Shown here in pieces: positions 52,489-60,643 of a stretch of 64,000 bases of DNA. Where the stretch lies: positions 123,368 through 187,367 of the forward strand of contig JAKUPL010000007.1 of NCBI GenBank assembly GCA_022449455.1. The letters are read 5' to 3'. The translations under genes were made by a program, and so were the position numbers. Source of the DNA: Alcanivorax sp. GTDB taxonomy: Bacteria; Pseudomonadota; Gammaproteobacteria; Pseudomonadales; Alcanivoracaceae. Positions within the stretch are counted from its first letter, which is position 1, and each line of letters begins with the position of its first letter. The notes below the pieces were generated by a model. It worked only from the letters and a program-made list of their open reading frames with translations. It was not told where the DNA came from and did not search any database.

Positions 52489-53436
52489 TTGTCCGCCCTG
52501 ACCATTCGTAATCTGAAAAAAACCTACGGCAACGGCGTGGAAGCCCTGAAGGGCATCGAACTGACGGTGGAGAAGGGCGACTTCTTCGCCCTGTTGGGCC
52601 CCAATGGCGCCGGCAAGTCCACCACCATCGGCATCATCAGCTCGCTGGTCAACAAAAGCAGCGGCCAGGTGTCGATTCTCGGCCACGACCTGGACACCGA
52701 GCGCGCCCTGGCCAAGCAGAAGATCGGCGTGGTGCCCCAGGAGTTCAACTTCGGCCAGTTCGAGAAGGTGTTCGACATCGTCGTTACCCAGGCCGGCTTC
52801 TACGGCATCCCGGCCTCGCTGGCCCGGCAGCGGGCGGAGAAATACCTGCGCCAGCTGGGGCTGTGGGACAAGCGGAGCAATCAGGCCCGCACCCTGTCCG
52901 GCGGCATGAAGCGGCGGCTGATGATCGCCCGTGCCCTGGTCCACGAGCCGGATCTGCTGATCCTGGACGAGCCCACCGCCGGCGTCGACATCGAGCTGCG
53001 CCGCTCCATGTGGGACTTCCTGATCGGCCTGAACGAAGAGGGCCGCACCATTATTCTCACCACCCACTATCTGGAAGAAGCGGAATCCCTGTGCCGCAAT
53101 ATCGCGATCATTGATCACGGCCAGATCGTCGAGAACACGGACATGAAATCGCTGCTCGAGACACTCCAGGTGGAGACCTTCATTCTTGATCTGGCGCGGC
53201 CGGTGACGGCGCCGCCGTCGCTGTCCGGCTTCCAGGTGCGGCTGCGTGACGCCACCACCCTGGAGGTGGAGGTGCCCAAGACCGAGCACCTCAACCGGTT
53301 GTTCACGGAACTGGCCGAGCAGAATTTTCAGGTGATGAGCATGCGCAACAAGTCCAACCGTCTCGAGGAGCTGTTCGTGCGGCTGGTGGAACAGAATCTG
53401 CCCGGCCAGGCGCAGCCGGCGGAGGCCACCTCATGA
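52489..53436 (+). CDS. yadG: ABC transporter ATP-binding protein (YadG-type)
   Basis: A 315-residue ABC-2 type exporter ATPase. Walker A GPNGAGKSTTIG, Q-loop VVPQEFNF, signature LSGGMKRRLMIARAL, Walker B LLILDEPTAGVD and H-loop TTHYLEEAE are all present. The last 90 residues form the C-terminal regulatory domain. Translation starts at TTG 52489, preceded by GAGGTGAC, because no ATG precedes the conserved LTIRNLKKTYG. It overlaps the permease gene by 4 bp. Together they form an ABC-2 exporter similar to E. coli YadGH; the substrate is unknown. Confidence 0.95.
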   Translation: MSALTIRNLKKTYGNGVEALKGIELTVEKGDFFALLGPNGAGKSTTIGIISSLVNKSSGQVSILGHDLDTERALAKQKIGVVPQEFNFGQFEKVFDIVVTQAGFYGIPASLARQRAEKYLRQLGLWDKRSNQARTLSGGMKRRLMIARALVHEPDLLILDEPTAGVDIELRRSMWDFLIGLNEEGRTIILTTHYLEEAESLCRNIAIIDHGQIVENTDMKSLLETLQVETFILDLARPVTAPPSLSGFQVRLRDATTLEVEVPKTEHLNRLFTELAEQNFQVMSMRNKSNRLEELFVRLVEQNLPGQAQPAEATS

Positions 53437-54206
53437 GCGGTTATCAGCAATGGGTGGCGTTCTGCACCATCGTGATCAAGGAAATCCGCCGCTTCACGCG
53501 CATCTGGCCGCAAACCCTGCTGCCGCCGGCGATCACCATGACCCTGTATTTCGTGATCTTCGGCAATCTGGTGGGCCAGCGCATCGGCGATATGGGCGGC
53601 TTCGATTACATGCAGTACATCGTGCCCGGCCTGATCATGATGAGCGTGATCACCAACAGCTACGGCAACGTGGTCAGTTCGTTCTTCTCCACCAAGTTCC
53701 AGCACTCCATCGAGGAGATGCTGGTCTCGCCGATGCCCAACTATGTGATCCTCACCGGCTTCGTGGTGGGGGGCATGGCGCGCGGCATGGCGGTGGGGCT
53801 GATCGTCAGCCTGCTCAGCCTGTTTTTCACCCACCTGAGCATGCAGCACCTTTGGATCACCGTGTCGGTGGTGGTGATGACCTCGGCGCTGTTTTCCCTG
53901 GGCGGCTTTCTCAATGCGCTGTTCGCCCGCAACTTCGATGACATCAGCATCATCCCCAACTTCGTGCTGACGCCGCTGACCTACCTGGGCGGGGTGTTCT
54001 ATTCCCTGGACCTGCTGCCGGACTTCTGGCGGGCGGTGACCCTGGTGAACCCCATCGTCTATATGGTCAACGCCTTCCGCTATGGCGTACTGGGGGTCAG
54101 TGACGTCAATGTGTACGCCTCCCTGGCCGCGATTCTGGCGTTCGTGGTGGTGTTCTTCGCGCTGTCGCTGTGGCTGCTCAACCGCGGCACCGGTATCCGC
54201 AGTTGA
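53433..54206 (+). CDS. yadH: ABC-2 type transporter permease (YadH-type)
   Basis: A 257-residue integral membrane permease with six membrane segments. It contains the ABC-2 signature: LYFVIFGNLVGQRIGDMGGFDYMQYIVPGLIMMSVI (residues about 38-73), SIEEMLVSPMPNYVILTGF, and VLTPLTYLGGVFYSLDLLPDFW. The last gives the conserved loop of the family. The ATG overlaps the yadG stop. QueF follows 20 bp downstream on the same strand, so yadGH-queF may be one transcript. Confidence 0.95.
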   Translation: MSGYQQWVAFCTIVIKEIRRFTRIWPQTLLPPAITMTLYFVIFGNLVGQRIGDMGGFDYMQYIVPGLIMMSVITNSYGNVVSSFFSTKFQHSIEEMLVSPMPNYVILTGFVVGGMARGMAVGLIVSLLSLFFTHLSMQHLWITVSVVVMTSALFSLGGFLNALFARNFDDISIIPNFVLTPLTYLGGVFYSLDLLPDFWRAVTLVNPIVYMVNAFRYGVLGVSDVNVYASLAAILAFVVVFFALSLWLLNRGTGIRS

Positions 54207-54226
54207 GCTGAGAGGAGAGTCGCGCC

Positions 54227-55066
54227 ATGAGTTATCTGAAGGACACGCCGCTGGGTCGCAACAGCGCGTTCATCGACCAGTACACGCCGTCGCTGCTGTG
54301 CCCGGTGCCGCGCTGGGACGCCCGCGAATCCCTGGAGTTGGATGACACCGCGCTGCCGTTCCACGGCCAGGACATCTGGAACGCCTACGAACTGTCCTGG
54401 CTCAATGAGAAGGGCAAGCCGGAGGTGGCGCTGGCGGAACTGGTGGTGCCCTGCACCTCGCCGAACATCATCGAGTCCAAGTCGCTGAAGCTGTATCTGA
54501 ACAGCTTCGCCAACAGCCGCTTCCCCGGCCGCGACCGGGTGGTGGAAACGATAGCCCGGGATCTCGGGCAGGTGGCCGGGGCGCCGGTGGACGTGCGCGT
54601 CATGAGCCTGCGCGAAGCCCGCCAGCAGCCGCTCTGGGAAGAGCACGTTCGGGAAGAACAGGGCGAGCTGGTGGACACCCTGGACGTCGCCTTCGAGCAC
54701 TTCGAATACCGGCCGGAGCTGCTGCTCGCGGACCAGGGCCCGGAGCGCACCGGGGTGCTGGTCTCCCATCTGCTGCGCAGTCACTGCCCGGTGACCAACC
54801 AGCCGGACTGGGGCACCGTGCAGGTGCGTTACACCGGCCGGCCGATCAGCCCGGCCAGTTTTCTGCGCTACGTGGTGTCACTGCGCAACCACCAGGGTTT
54901 TCATGAGCAGATCGTCGAGCAGATGTTCGTGGATCTGCGCCGCCACTGCGGCCCCCGCCAGTTGTCCGTGTACGGGCGCTTTACCCGCCGTGGCGGGCTC
55001 GACATCAATCCGTTCCGTTCCAACTACGAGGACGCGCCGCTCAACGCCCGCACCGTGCGCCAGTAA
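54227..55066 (+). CDS. queF: 7-cyano-7-deazaguanine reductase QueF (bimodular type)
   Basis: NADPH-dependent reductase that makes preQ1 from preQ0 for queuosine. The 279-residue two-domain QueF has the type motif [16 protein letters not shown] near residue 84, catalytic Cys187 and Asp194 in [16 protein letters not shown], and the C-terminal [18 protein letters not shown]. Length fits the E. coli-type bimodular form rather than the short Bacillus form. It ends at a symmetrical heptad repeat shared with the convergent abgT gene. GAGAGGAG is a clear ribosome-binding site. Confidence 0.97.
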   Translation: MSYLKDTPLGRNSAFIDQYTPSLLCPVPRWDARESLELDDTALPFHGQDIWNAYELSWLNEKGKPEVALAELVVPCTSPNIIESKSLKLYLNSFANSRFPGRDRVVETIARDLGQVAGAPVDVRVMSLREARQQPLWEEHVREEQGELVDTLDVAFEHFEYRPELLLADQGPERTGVLVSHLLRSHCPVTNQPDWGTVQVRYTGRPISPASFLRYVVSLRNHQGFHEQIVEQMFVDLRRHCGPRQLSVYGRFTRRGGLDINPFRSNYEDAPLNARTVRQ

Positions 55067-55166
55067 CGGCGGTCGTTCGACCGCGATACAGGATGCAGGA
55101 TACAGGGTGAAGAGTTGGCACGGTGCCTACTCCTGTATCCTGCATCCTGTACCGCGGCCAAAGGCC
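55067..55166. repeat. Symmetric palindromic element of GATACAG heptads flanked by GC hairpins (family B, copy 2)
   Basis: Layout: hairpin GCGGTC-GTTC-GACCGC, heptads GATACAG, GATGCAG, GATACAG (55085-55105), a spacer, then CTGTATC, CTGCATC, CTGTACC (55133-55153), then hairpin GCGGCC-AAA-GGCCGC. The arms differ at one position over 24 bp. It lies between the convergent queF and abgT genes, so it could terminate both transcripts. Same build as 11270-11362. Confidence 0.87.
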
Positions 55167-55170
55167 GCCA

Positions 55171-56649
55171 TCACGCCCCCAGCGGCCAGCCGAAGCCGAT
55201 CCACACCGCCAGCAGGATCGACCAGCCGAGCAGCAGCGCCAGGCTGTAGGGCAGCATCAGCGCGATCAGGGTGCCGATGCCGGTGTCCGCCCGGTAGCGG
55301 CGCGCGAAGCCCAGCACCAGCGCGAAGTAGGGCATCAGCGGCGTGATGATGTTGGTGCTGGAATCGCCCACCCGATAGGCGGCCTGGGTCGCTTCCGGCG
55401 CGATGCCCACCAGCATCAGCATGGGTACGAACACCGGCGCCAGGATCGACCACTTGGCCGAGGCACTGCCGATCATCAGGTTGATGGACGCGCTCAGCAC
55501 CACGAACAGCAGCAGCAACAGCACCGTGGGCAGCTCCAGCCCGCCCAGCCAGGCGGCGCCCTTCACCGCCAGCACCAGACCCAGCTGGCTGTAGCCGAAC
55601 CAGGCCACGAACTGGGCGGCGAAGAACATCAGCACCAGATAGCCGGACATGGACGCCATGGTGGTTTCCATCGCCTCGATGATGCCGGCGGCGGAGCGGA
55701 AGCCGCCGCTGAGCCGCCCGTAGACGGCGCCGCAGGCCGCCGCGAGCAGCGCGATCAGCACCACCAGCGAACTCATGAACGGCGACTGCAGCACGGCGCC
55801 GTCGTCGCCGCGCAGGGGCGCGCCGGCGGGCACCACCAGGGCGGCGATGGCGAGCAGACCCACCACCAGGGTGACCAGCGTCCAGCGGGCCGCCCGGCGG
55901 TCCAGATGGGGCGCCTGGTCCTCGCCGGCGGCGTCCTGGTCCGCGGCCGCTACCCGCCGTTCGGTGATCCTCAATGTGATCAGCGATACCAGGGTGGTGA
56001 CCAGCAGGGTGGAAACGATGATGAACCAGTAGTTGCCCGCCGCCGACACGGTGCGCTCGGCGTCCACCAGCCGCGCCGCCTCGCTGGACAGGCCGGCCAG
56101 CACCGCGTCCACCGGCCCGAGCAGCAGATTGGCGCTGTAGCCGCCGGAGACGGCGGCGAAGGCGGTGGCGATACCCGCCAGCGGCGAGCGCCCGGCCAGC
56201 TGAAACAGAAAGCCGGCCAGCGGAATCAGCACCACATAGCCGGCGTCGAAGGCGATGCTCGACATCACCCCGGCAAACGCCACCGCCACCACCAGGGTAC
56301 GGTGGGAGGCGCGGCGCACCAGCGCCGCCAGGCTGGCGCCCAGCAGCCCGGAATGCTCGGCGATGCCCAGCCCCAGCATCGCCACCAGCACCACGCCCAG
56401 CGGCGCGAAGCCGGTGAAGTTGCCGACCATATGGGTGAACACATAGCGCAGCCCTTCACCGTCCAGCAACGAGCGCACCGCCACGGTACGATCTTCCAGG
56501 GGATGCTCGGCGGTGACGCCCAGCAAGGCCAGCACCGCGCTCAGTGGCAGCATCAGCACACACAGCCAGACGAACAGCAGGGTGGGGTGGGGCAGGCGGT
56601 TGCCGGCGCGCTCCAGCCGGCCCAGCCAGCCGGAAGAGGTTTCGTTCAT
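55171..56649 (-). CDS. AbgT family transporter
   Basis: A 492-residue polytopic membrane protein of the AbgT family (p-aminobenzoyl-glutamate transporters and MtrF-like drug exporters). About nine to ten membrane segments with two re-entrant regions are expected. Visible motifs include MVGNFTGFAPLGVVLVAMLGLGIAEHSG (residues about 74-101), VMSSIAFDAGYVVLIPLAG, SINLMIGSASAKWSILAPVFVPM and VGDSSTNIITPLMPYF. The last two are strongly conserved. Substrates could be folate breakdown products or sulfonamides; not determined. Converges on queF, and 16 bp separate it from the upstream cyclase gene on the same strand. Confidence 0.93.
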   Translation of the reverse strand: MNETSSGWLGRLERAGNRLPHPTLLFVWLCVLMLPLSAVLALLGVTAEHPLEDRTVAVRSLLDGEGLRYVFTHMVGNFTGFAPLGVVLVAMLGLGIAEHSGLLGASLAALVRRASHRTLVVAVAFAGVMSSIAFDAGYVVLIPLAGFLFQLAGRSPLAGIATAFAAVSGGYSANLLLGPVDAVLAGLSSEAARLVDAERTVSAAGNYWFIIVSTLLVTTLVSLITLRITERRVAAADQDAAGEDQAPHLDRRAARWTLVTLVVGLLAIAALVVPAGAPLRGDDGAVLQSPFMSSLVVLIALLAAACGAVYGRLSGGFRSAAGIIEAMETTMASMSGYLVLMFFAAQFVAWFGYSQLGLVLAVKGAAWLGGLELPTVLLLLLFVVLSASINLMIGSASAKWSILAPVFVPMLMLVGIAPEATQAAYRVGDSSTNIITPLMPYFALVLGFARRYRADTGIGTLIALMLPYSLALLLGWSILLAVWIGFGWPLGA

Positions 56650-56665
56650 AAGCGTTCCTTCCCGA

Positions 56666-58213
56666 TCACATTCGCACCCGGTCCTGAATCTGCCGCGCCG
56701 CCTGGCCCAGCATCTCCACCACCTTTTCCCGGTCGCGCTCGCGCAGACGCTTGTCGTCCATATACAGCGCGAACCCTTCGGTCTCGTACTCCACCGCCCC
56801 CGGTTTGTCCTTCTTCAGCTCGGTGGCGCAGCGCGCCAGGGCCTTGAGGATCGCTTTCTTGTCGTAGTTGTGGATGCGCTCCAGATCCACGTGCAGTCCC
56901 AGGCCGGGGCTGTCGACGGTGACGAAGCGCCGCTTGCTGCCGGCGTTGCGTTTCAGTTCGTGGGCTTCATAGACGGTGATCGGGCGATGGAAGCCCTTGA
57001 CCTGAATCTCGCCCACGCTTCGGCAGCGCACCCGATCCTTGACCAGGCCGTAGGTGCTTTCCGAGATCAGCACCTGGCCTGGCCGGCAGGCGGATTCCAG
57101 CCGGCTGGCCAGGTTCACGTCGGTGCCGAGGATGGTGTAGTCCATGCGGCTGTCGGTGCCGAAATTGCCCACCGTGACGAAGCCGGTGTTGATGCCGATG
57201 CGAATTTCCAGCTTCTGGTCGATGCCCTCGCGGCGCCAGCGCAGCCGCAGGAAACGCATGTATTCCTGCATCTCCACGGCCATCGCCACGCAGCGGAAGG
57301 CGTCTTCCTGGGCGCCGGCGCTTTTCGGATCGCCGAAGAACACCATCACCGCGTCGCCGATGAACTTGTCGATGGTGCCGCCGTAGCGTAGCGCGATGCG
57401 TGTCATCTCGCTCAGGTAGGTGTTGAGCATGCTGGTCAGCGTGTCCAGGGGCAGCTCCTCGGACACGGTGCTGAAGCCGCGGATGTCCGAGAAAAAAATG
57501 GTCAGGCGCTTGCGGCGGGTTTCCAGCTTGGCGTCGCGCTGGCCGGAAAACAGCGAGCCCCACACCTGGGGCGGCAGGTATTTGGCCAGCTTGCGCGACA
57601 GCTCCACCGCCTGGCGCTGCTGTTCGCGCACCCGTTCCTGAGTTTGCTGCAGAAAGCGGGTCTGGCGGTTGGTGAAGAAGGAGCTGGCGCCCACGTGCAG
57701 TCCCAACCCCACCAGGGACAGCACCGACAGCGACAGCGGCACGGTGGTGACCTGCAAGGGCACCGGCAACAGCCACAGCGCCACGCCGGCGCCGGCGGCG
57801 GTGCTCAGCAGATTCAACAGCCAGGCGCGCAGACCACCGTGGCTCACCGAATTGGTGTGCACGATGATCAGCAGCACCAGGCTCGGGATCACCGCGAAAT
57901 GCAGCAGGGCGCAGGCCACCCCGATCACCGCCGCGTCCAGCTGCACCAGCACCCGGGCGGCACGCTCGGTGCGCCGGTCGCGGCGCTCGGCGATCACCAG
58001 CAGGGTCTGTACCAGCAGCGGGTAGGCGAGCAGTCCGGCCACGCCGAGCAGGTAGGTTTGCGGAAACAGGGACAGGCCGATGCCCGCCAGCAAAATGCCG
58101 GCCGCCACCGCGAAGGCGAGGAGGCGAATGGAATTGCTCAGCCGGCGGGCCCGTTCCCTGGGATCCAGGTAGGGGCGCCGGGGGCGGTGCTTGGTGGCGG
58201 TCATCAACGGCAA
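56666..58213 (-). CDS. cyaB: MASE2-type membrane adenylate cyclase (CyaB-like)
   Basis: A 515-residue class III cyclase. An N-terminal MASE2 membrane domain with six segments (about 28-175) precedes a short coiled linker and the catalytic domain. The domain has the metal-binding residues Asp243 (FFSDIRGFSTV) and Asp287 (FIGDAVMVFFGDP), then RIGINTGFVTVGNFG and the substrate-binding NLASRLES region. This is the architecture of Pseudomonas aeruginosa CyaB, which supplies cAMP to Vfr. Start codons ATG 58213 or ATG 58204 are both possible. The gene lies upstream of abgT on the same strand and is divergent from a nitroreductase. Confidence 0.88.
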   Translation of the reverse strand: MPLMTATKHRPRRPYLDPRERARRLSNSIRLLAFAVAAGILLAGIGLSLFPQTYLLGVAGLLAYPLLVQTLLVIAERRDRRTERAARVLVQLDAAVIGVACALLHFAVIPSLVLLIIVHTNSVSHGGLRAWLLNLLSTAAGAGVALWLLPVPLQVTTVPLSLSVLSLVGLGLHVGASSFFTNRQTRFLQQTQERVREQQRQAVELSRKLAKYLPPQVWGSLFSGQRDAKLETRRKRLTIFFSDIRGFSTVSEELPLDTLTSMLNTYLSEMTRIALRYGGTIDKFIGDAVMVFFGDPKSAGAQEDAFRCVAMAVEMQEYMRFLRLRWRREGIDQKLEIRIGINTGFVTVGNFGTDSRMDYTILGTDVNLASRLESACRPGQVLISESTYGLVKDRVRCRSVGEIQVKGFHRPITVYEAHELKRNAGSKRRFVTVDSPGLGLHVDLERIHNYDKKAILKALARCATELKKDKPGAVEYETEGFALYMDDKRLRERDREKVVEMLGQAARQIQDRVRM

Positions 58214-58357
58214 TCTGGACGTGGTGTTCGAGGGAGCTTACCCAGTTGTGCGTTCAGAAAAAAGACTGATTCGACTTTCGTCGGCGGCGTGTCGGAGCCG
58301 GGGTTCGTCCGTGCTCGGGCAAGCGGTTACACTGGCGATCCCGAAACAGGAGCCACC

Positions 58358-58921
58358 ATGGACACCCTTGCCGCCCTGACCCAACGCGTTTCCGTGCCCC
58401 GCCTCACCGAACCCGGCCCCACGCCGGAGCAAGTGCGCCAGTTGCTGGCCGCGGCGATCCGCGCGCCGGACCACGGCATGCTGCGGCCCTGGCGGTTCAT
58501 CGTGCTGGAAGGCGCGGACCGCGAGCGGCTCGGCGACATCATGGAATGGCGGCTGTTGAAACGGCAGCCGGACGCCGACCGCAAGGCCCGCGACAAACTG
58601 CGTGCCAAGGCGCTGCGCGCGCCGACTCTGATCGTGGCGGTGGCGGAGATCAACGAGCACCACAAGGTGCCGGCCTGGGAACAGGTGCTGGCGGTGGGCG
58701 CGGCGGTGCAGAACATCATGGTGGCCGCCCATGCTCTCGGGCTGGGCGCCATGTGGCGCACCGGCGATCTGGCCAACGACCCCAGCGTCAAGGCGAAGCT
58801 TGGCTTCGCCGACAAGGATCAGGTGGTGGGCTTTATTTACCTGGGCACGCCGGCGGTGGAACCCAAGGCGCTGCCCGACGAAACCCCGGAACAGTTTCTC
58901 CGCGAGCTGCCCGATGACTGA
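58358..58921 (+). CDS. Nitroreductase family protein (YdjA-like)
   Basis: A 187-residue FMN-dependent oxidoreductase of the small YdjA type. It has TQRVSVPRLTEPGP at the N-terminus, the phosphate-binding AAIRAPDHGMLRPWRFIVLEG, LAVGAAVQNIMVAAHALGLGAMWRTG, and the C-terminal VGFIYLGTPA. These are the FMN-contacting regions. Ribosome-binding CAGGAG lies 7 bp upstream of ATG 58358; in-frame sequence before it is not conserved. The stop overlaps the next gene by 8 bp. Electron acceptor is unknown. Confidence 0.92.
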   Translation: MDTLAALTQRVSVPRLTEPGPTPEQVRQLLAAAIRAPDHGMLRPWRFIVLEGADRERLGDIMEWRLLKRQPDADRKARDKLRAKALRAPTLIVAVAEINEHHKVPAWEQVLAVGAAVQNIMVAAHALGLGAMWRTGDLANDPSVKAKLGFADKDQVVGFIYLGTPAVEPKALPDETPEQFLRELPDD

Positions 58922-59384
58922 GCTGGACCATCTGGCCGAACGGGTGCGTGCCGCCATCCCCCTCACCGGGCACCTGGCGTTCCGCTTCACCGGCTTCGAC
59001 GGCGCCACTCTGACCCTGACGGCGCCGCTGGCTCCCAACCACAACGACAAGGGCACCTTCTTCGCCGGCAGCCAGGTAGCGCTGCTGACCCTGGCCGGCT
59101 GGGCCTGCACCACCCTGCTGGCGGAAGCGCTGATCGCGGAAACCGCGGATATCGATGGCCCGGTGGATGTGGTGGCGGTGGAGGGGAGCCAGAACTACCG
59201 CCTGCCGCTGGACCAGGACCTGACCGTTACCGCCACCGTGGGCGACGAAGCGCGCCGGCGGTTTCAGGCGCGCCTGGAGCGGCGCGGCAAGGCGACCCTC
59301 TCCGTGGACGCCCTGGCCTCCAATCCGGCCGGCGACACCGTGTGCGAGTATCAAGGTCTCTATCTGGCCCGCCTGGGCGGCTAG
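58914..59384 (+). CDS. YiiD C-terminal domain-type thioesterase
   Basis: A 156-residue hot-dog-fold protein of the YiiD_C putative thioesterase family, here without the acetyltransferase domain of E. coli YiiD. Residues LTGHLAFRFTGFDGATLTLTAPLAPNHNDKGTFFAGSQ (about 17-54) hold the acyl-CoA-binding core, and VVAVEGSQNYRLPLDQDL follows. Catalytic function and substrate are inferred from family only. It overlaps the nitroreductase gene by 8 bp, so they are cotranscribed. It ends before a tRNA-Ser repeat region. Confidence 0.85.
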   Translation: MTELDHLAERVRAAIPLTGHLAFRFTGFDGATLTLTAPLAPNHNDKGTFFAGSQVALLTLAGWACTTLLAEALIAETADIDGPVDVVAVEGSQNYRLPLDQDLTVTATVGDEARRRFQARLERRGKATLSVDALASNPAGDTVCEYQGLYLARLGG

Positions 59385-59504
59385 GGCGCCCGGTTGTACA
59401 AACCGTGGCCACTCGACCGGTCTCCTGCTTGCCTCCGAAGCGACCCTCGGGTACCCTACGCGCCCTCTGCACCTGGTCTCAGCCGACCATTAAAAGTGTG
59501 GAGC

Positions 59505-59659
59505 ACAATCAGTTTTGGTGAGGTGTCCGAGTAGCTGACGCCTTGCCGCAGGCAAGCGAACGTTGCTGCGCAGCAGCGACGGCCCCGAAAGGGGTGAGGG
59601 CCGCAGGCCCGAATAGCGAGCACGCTTGCGTGCGACTGGCAGAGCAGTCGCAACTGGTA
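59505..59659. repeat. tRNA-Ser 5'-fragment duplicate interrupted by a palindromic element (family D, copy 0)
   Basis: 59505-59538 repeats 59663-59696 (the leader and first 22 nt of tRNA-Ser) at 32 of 34 positions. It is interrupted after GCTGA by about 79 bp of GC hairpins with the core CCCCGAAAGGGGTGAG (59583-59598), then resumes with GAGCACGC (59618-59625), which is tRNA-Ser nt 25-32. The rest of the tRNA copy is absent. It ends in a CGACTG/CAGTCG palindrome. The 59385-59504 stretch before it holds nothing clear. Confidence 0.75.
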
Positions 59660-59674
59660 GTGACAATGAGTTTT

Positions 59675-59762
59675 GGTGAGGTGTCCGAGTGGCTGAAGGA
59701 GCACGCCTGGAAAGTGTGTATACGGCAACGTATCGAGGGTTCGAATCCCTCCCTCACCGCCA
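59675..59762 (+). tRNA. tRNA-Ser (anticodon GGA)
   Basis: 88-nt class II tRNA: acceptor GGTGAGG paired to CCTCACC, anticodon loop CTGGAAA (GGA), a long variable arm TATACGGCAACGTA, T-arm GGGTTCGAATCCC and encoded CCA. GACAAT at 59662-59667 is a possible -10. Confidence 0.97.
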
Positions 59763-59765
59763 AAT

Positions 59766-59795
59766 AAAGAACCCCGCGCAAGCGGGGTTTTTTAT
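59766..59795 (+). terminator. Rho-independent terminator of tRNA-Ser
   Basis: Stem AACCCCGC / GCGGGGTT with GCAA loop and T tract. It sits inside a larger 17-bp perfect inverted repeat of the tRNA 3' end (59752-59768 and 59791-59807). Confidence 0.93.
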
Positions 59796-59928
59796 TTGGC
59801 GGTGAGGCAGGCCTTGATAAGAACCCTCCGGTTCGACAAGCCGGCCGCAGGCCGGCGCAGGACGCCGCCGTAAGGCGGCGCCCCGAAGGGGTGAGACGGC
59901 GGAGCCGGCGAATCAATCCCTCCCTCAC
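59791..59928. repeat. tRNA-Ser-associated palindromic element (family D, copy 2)
   Basis: Begins with the reverse complement of the tRNA-Ser 3' end, then GGTTCGACAAGCCGGCC, GCCGCC/GGCGGC and CCCCGAAGGGGTGAG hairpins. It ends CGAATCA followed by a 13-bp copy (59916-59928) of the tRNA-Ser 3' end. It shares its interior with the tRNA-Arg element at 25073-25223. Confidence 0.82.
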
Positions 59929-59967
59929 GACGCTGCCGCACAGCAAAGCCCCGGATCCTGGACTGGC

Positions 59968-60017
59968 CGGTGAGGCAGGCCTTGATAAGAACCCTCCAGT
60001 TCGACAAGCCGGCCGCA
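59968..60017. repeat. Truncated copy of the tRNA-Ser element (family D, copy 3)
   Basis: 59969-60016 repeats 59801-59848 with one difference, then stops next to the antitoxin stop codon. The toxin-antitoxin module therefore adjoins a partial tRNA-associated element. Confidence 0.8.
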
Positions 60018-60025
60018 GGACACGC

Positions 60026-60376
60026 CTACTCCGTCAACTGCGCCACCTCACACTCCAGCGCCCGCGCCCAGGCGCGCAGGGTTTCGATGTGGGGCTTGTT
60101 GCCGCGCTTCTCCGCCTGGGCCACGGCGCCCTGGGTGACGCCCAGCTGTTCGGCCAGGCGCGCCTGGGACAGGCCCCGGTACTTGCGCCACGCCGCCATC
60201 GGGCTCAGGTCTTTTTCGATCATCAGGGCCACCACGTCATGGGGAAGCGTGACGCGGCTATCGGCATCCAGCAGCGCCTGATACTCCTCGAACGGTACCA
60301 CCGCATACAGAGGGTTGCCCTGGTTATCCCGAATAATCTGCGCGTTGTCGGCGTCAGCCTTGGTATGTCCGCTCAT
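60026..60376 (-). CDS. Xre-family antitoxin
   Basis: A 116-residue antitoxin with an N-terminal Phd/YefM-like segment (NAQIIRDNQGNPLYAVVPFEEYQALL, residues about 11-36) and a C-terminal Xre helix-turn-helix (LSQARLAEQLGVTQGAVAQAEKRGNKPHIETL, residues about 69-100). It would neutralise the adjacent RelE-like toxin and repress the operon. Its ATG lies 23 bp inside the end of the toxin gene, a toxin-first order like higBA. Its stop is 9 bp after the partial tRNA element copy (60017). Confidence 0.88.
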   Translation of the reverse strand: MSGHTKADADNAQIIRDNQGNPLYAVVPFEEYQALLDADSRVTLPHDVVALMIEKDLSPMAAWRKYRGLSQARLAEQLGVTQGAVAQAEKRGNKPHIETLRAWARALECEVAQLTE

Positions 60377-60590
60377 CTCGTTTTTTCACCTCTTGCACGG
60401 TGAGAATCCGTACACCGTCGTCCACATCGAACAACACCCGGTAGCGACCTACCCGCAGCCGGTAGCCCGCCCGGTGCCCGCGCAGGGCCCTGACACTGGC
60501 GGCCCGGGTCGGGCAACGGGCCAGCGCCTTGACTGCGTCAAGAATCGCCGTCCGTTGTTTCGGAGGCTGAATTCCGCGCATCTGCTTCAC
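60354..60590 (-). CDS. RelE/ParE-family toxin, lacking a normal start codon
   Basis: mRNA-interferase-type fold. From GTG 60590 the product is 78 residues: VKQMRGIQPPKQRTAILDAVKALARC, ALRGHRAGYRLRVGRYRVLFDVDDG and VQEVKKRDERTYQG, with the basic RELE core (Arg-Val-Gly-Arg-Tyr). Codons immediately upstream read RRTYEIEWTKTA, exactly the RelE N-terminal strand and helix, but the frame has no ATG, GTG or TTG before the stop TAA at 60639-60641. An AGG codon at 60624-60626 sits where MRTYEIEW would begin, so a start-codon change is likely. The toxin may be silent or use a weak start. Confidence 0.75.
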   Translation of the reverse strand: MKQMRGIQPPKQRTAILDAVKALARCPTRAASVRALRGHRAGYRLRVGRYRVLFDVDDGVRILTVQEVKKRDERTYQG

Positions 60591-60643
60591 CGCCGTTTTC
60601 GTCCATTCGATCTCGTACGTACGCCTTCCGCTGGCGAATTACT

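Noticed and set aside
59509..59946. Overlapping open frames in the tRNA-Ser repeat region
   Set aside because: They cross the tRNA, hairpins and repeats and have no domain; they arise from GC-rich palindromes.
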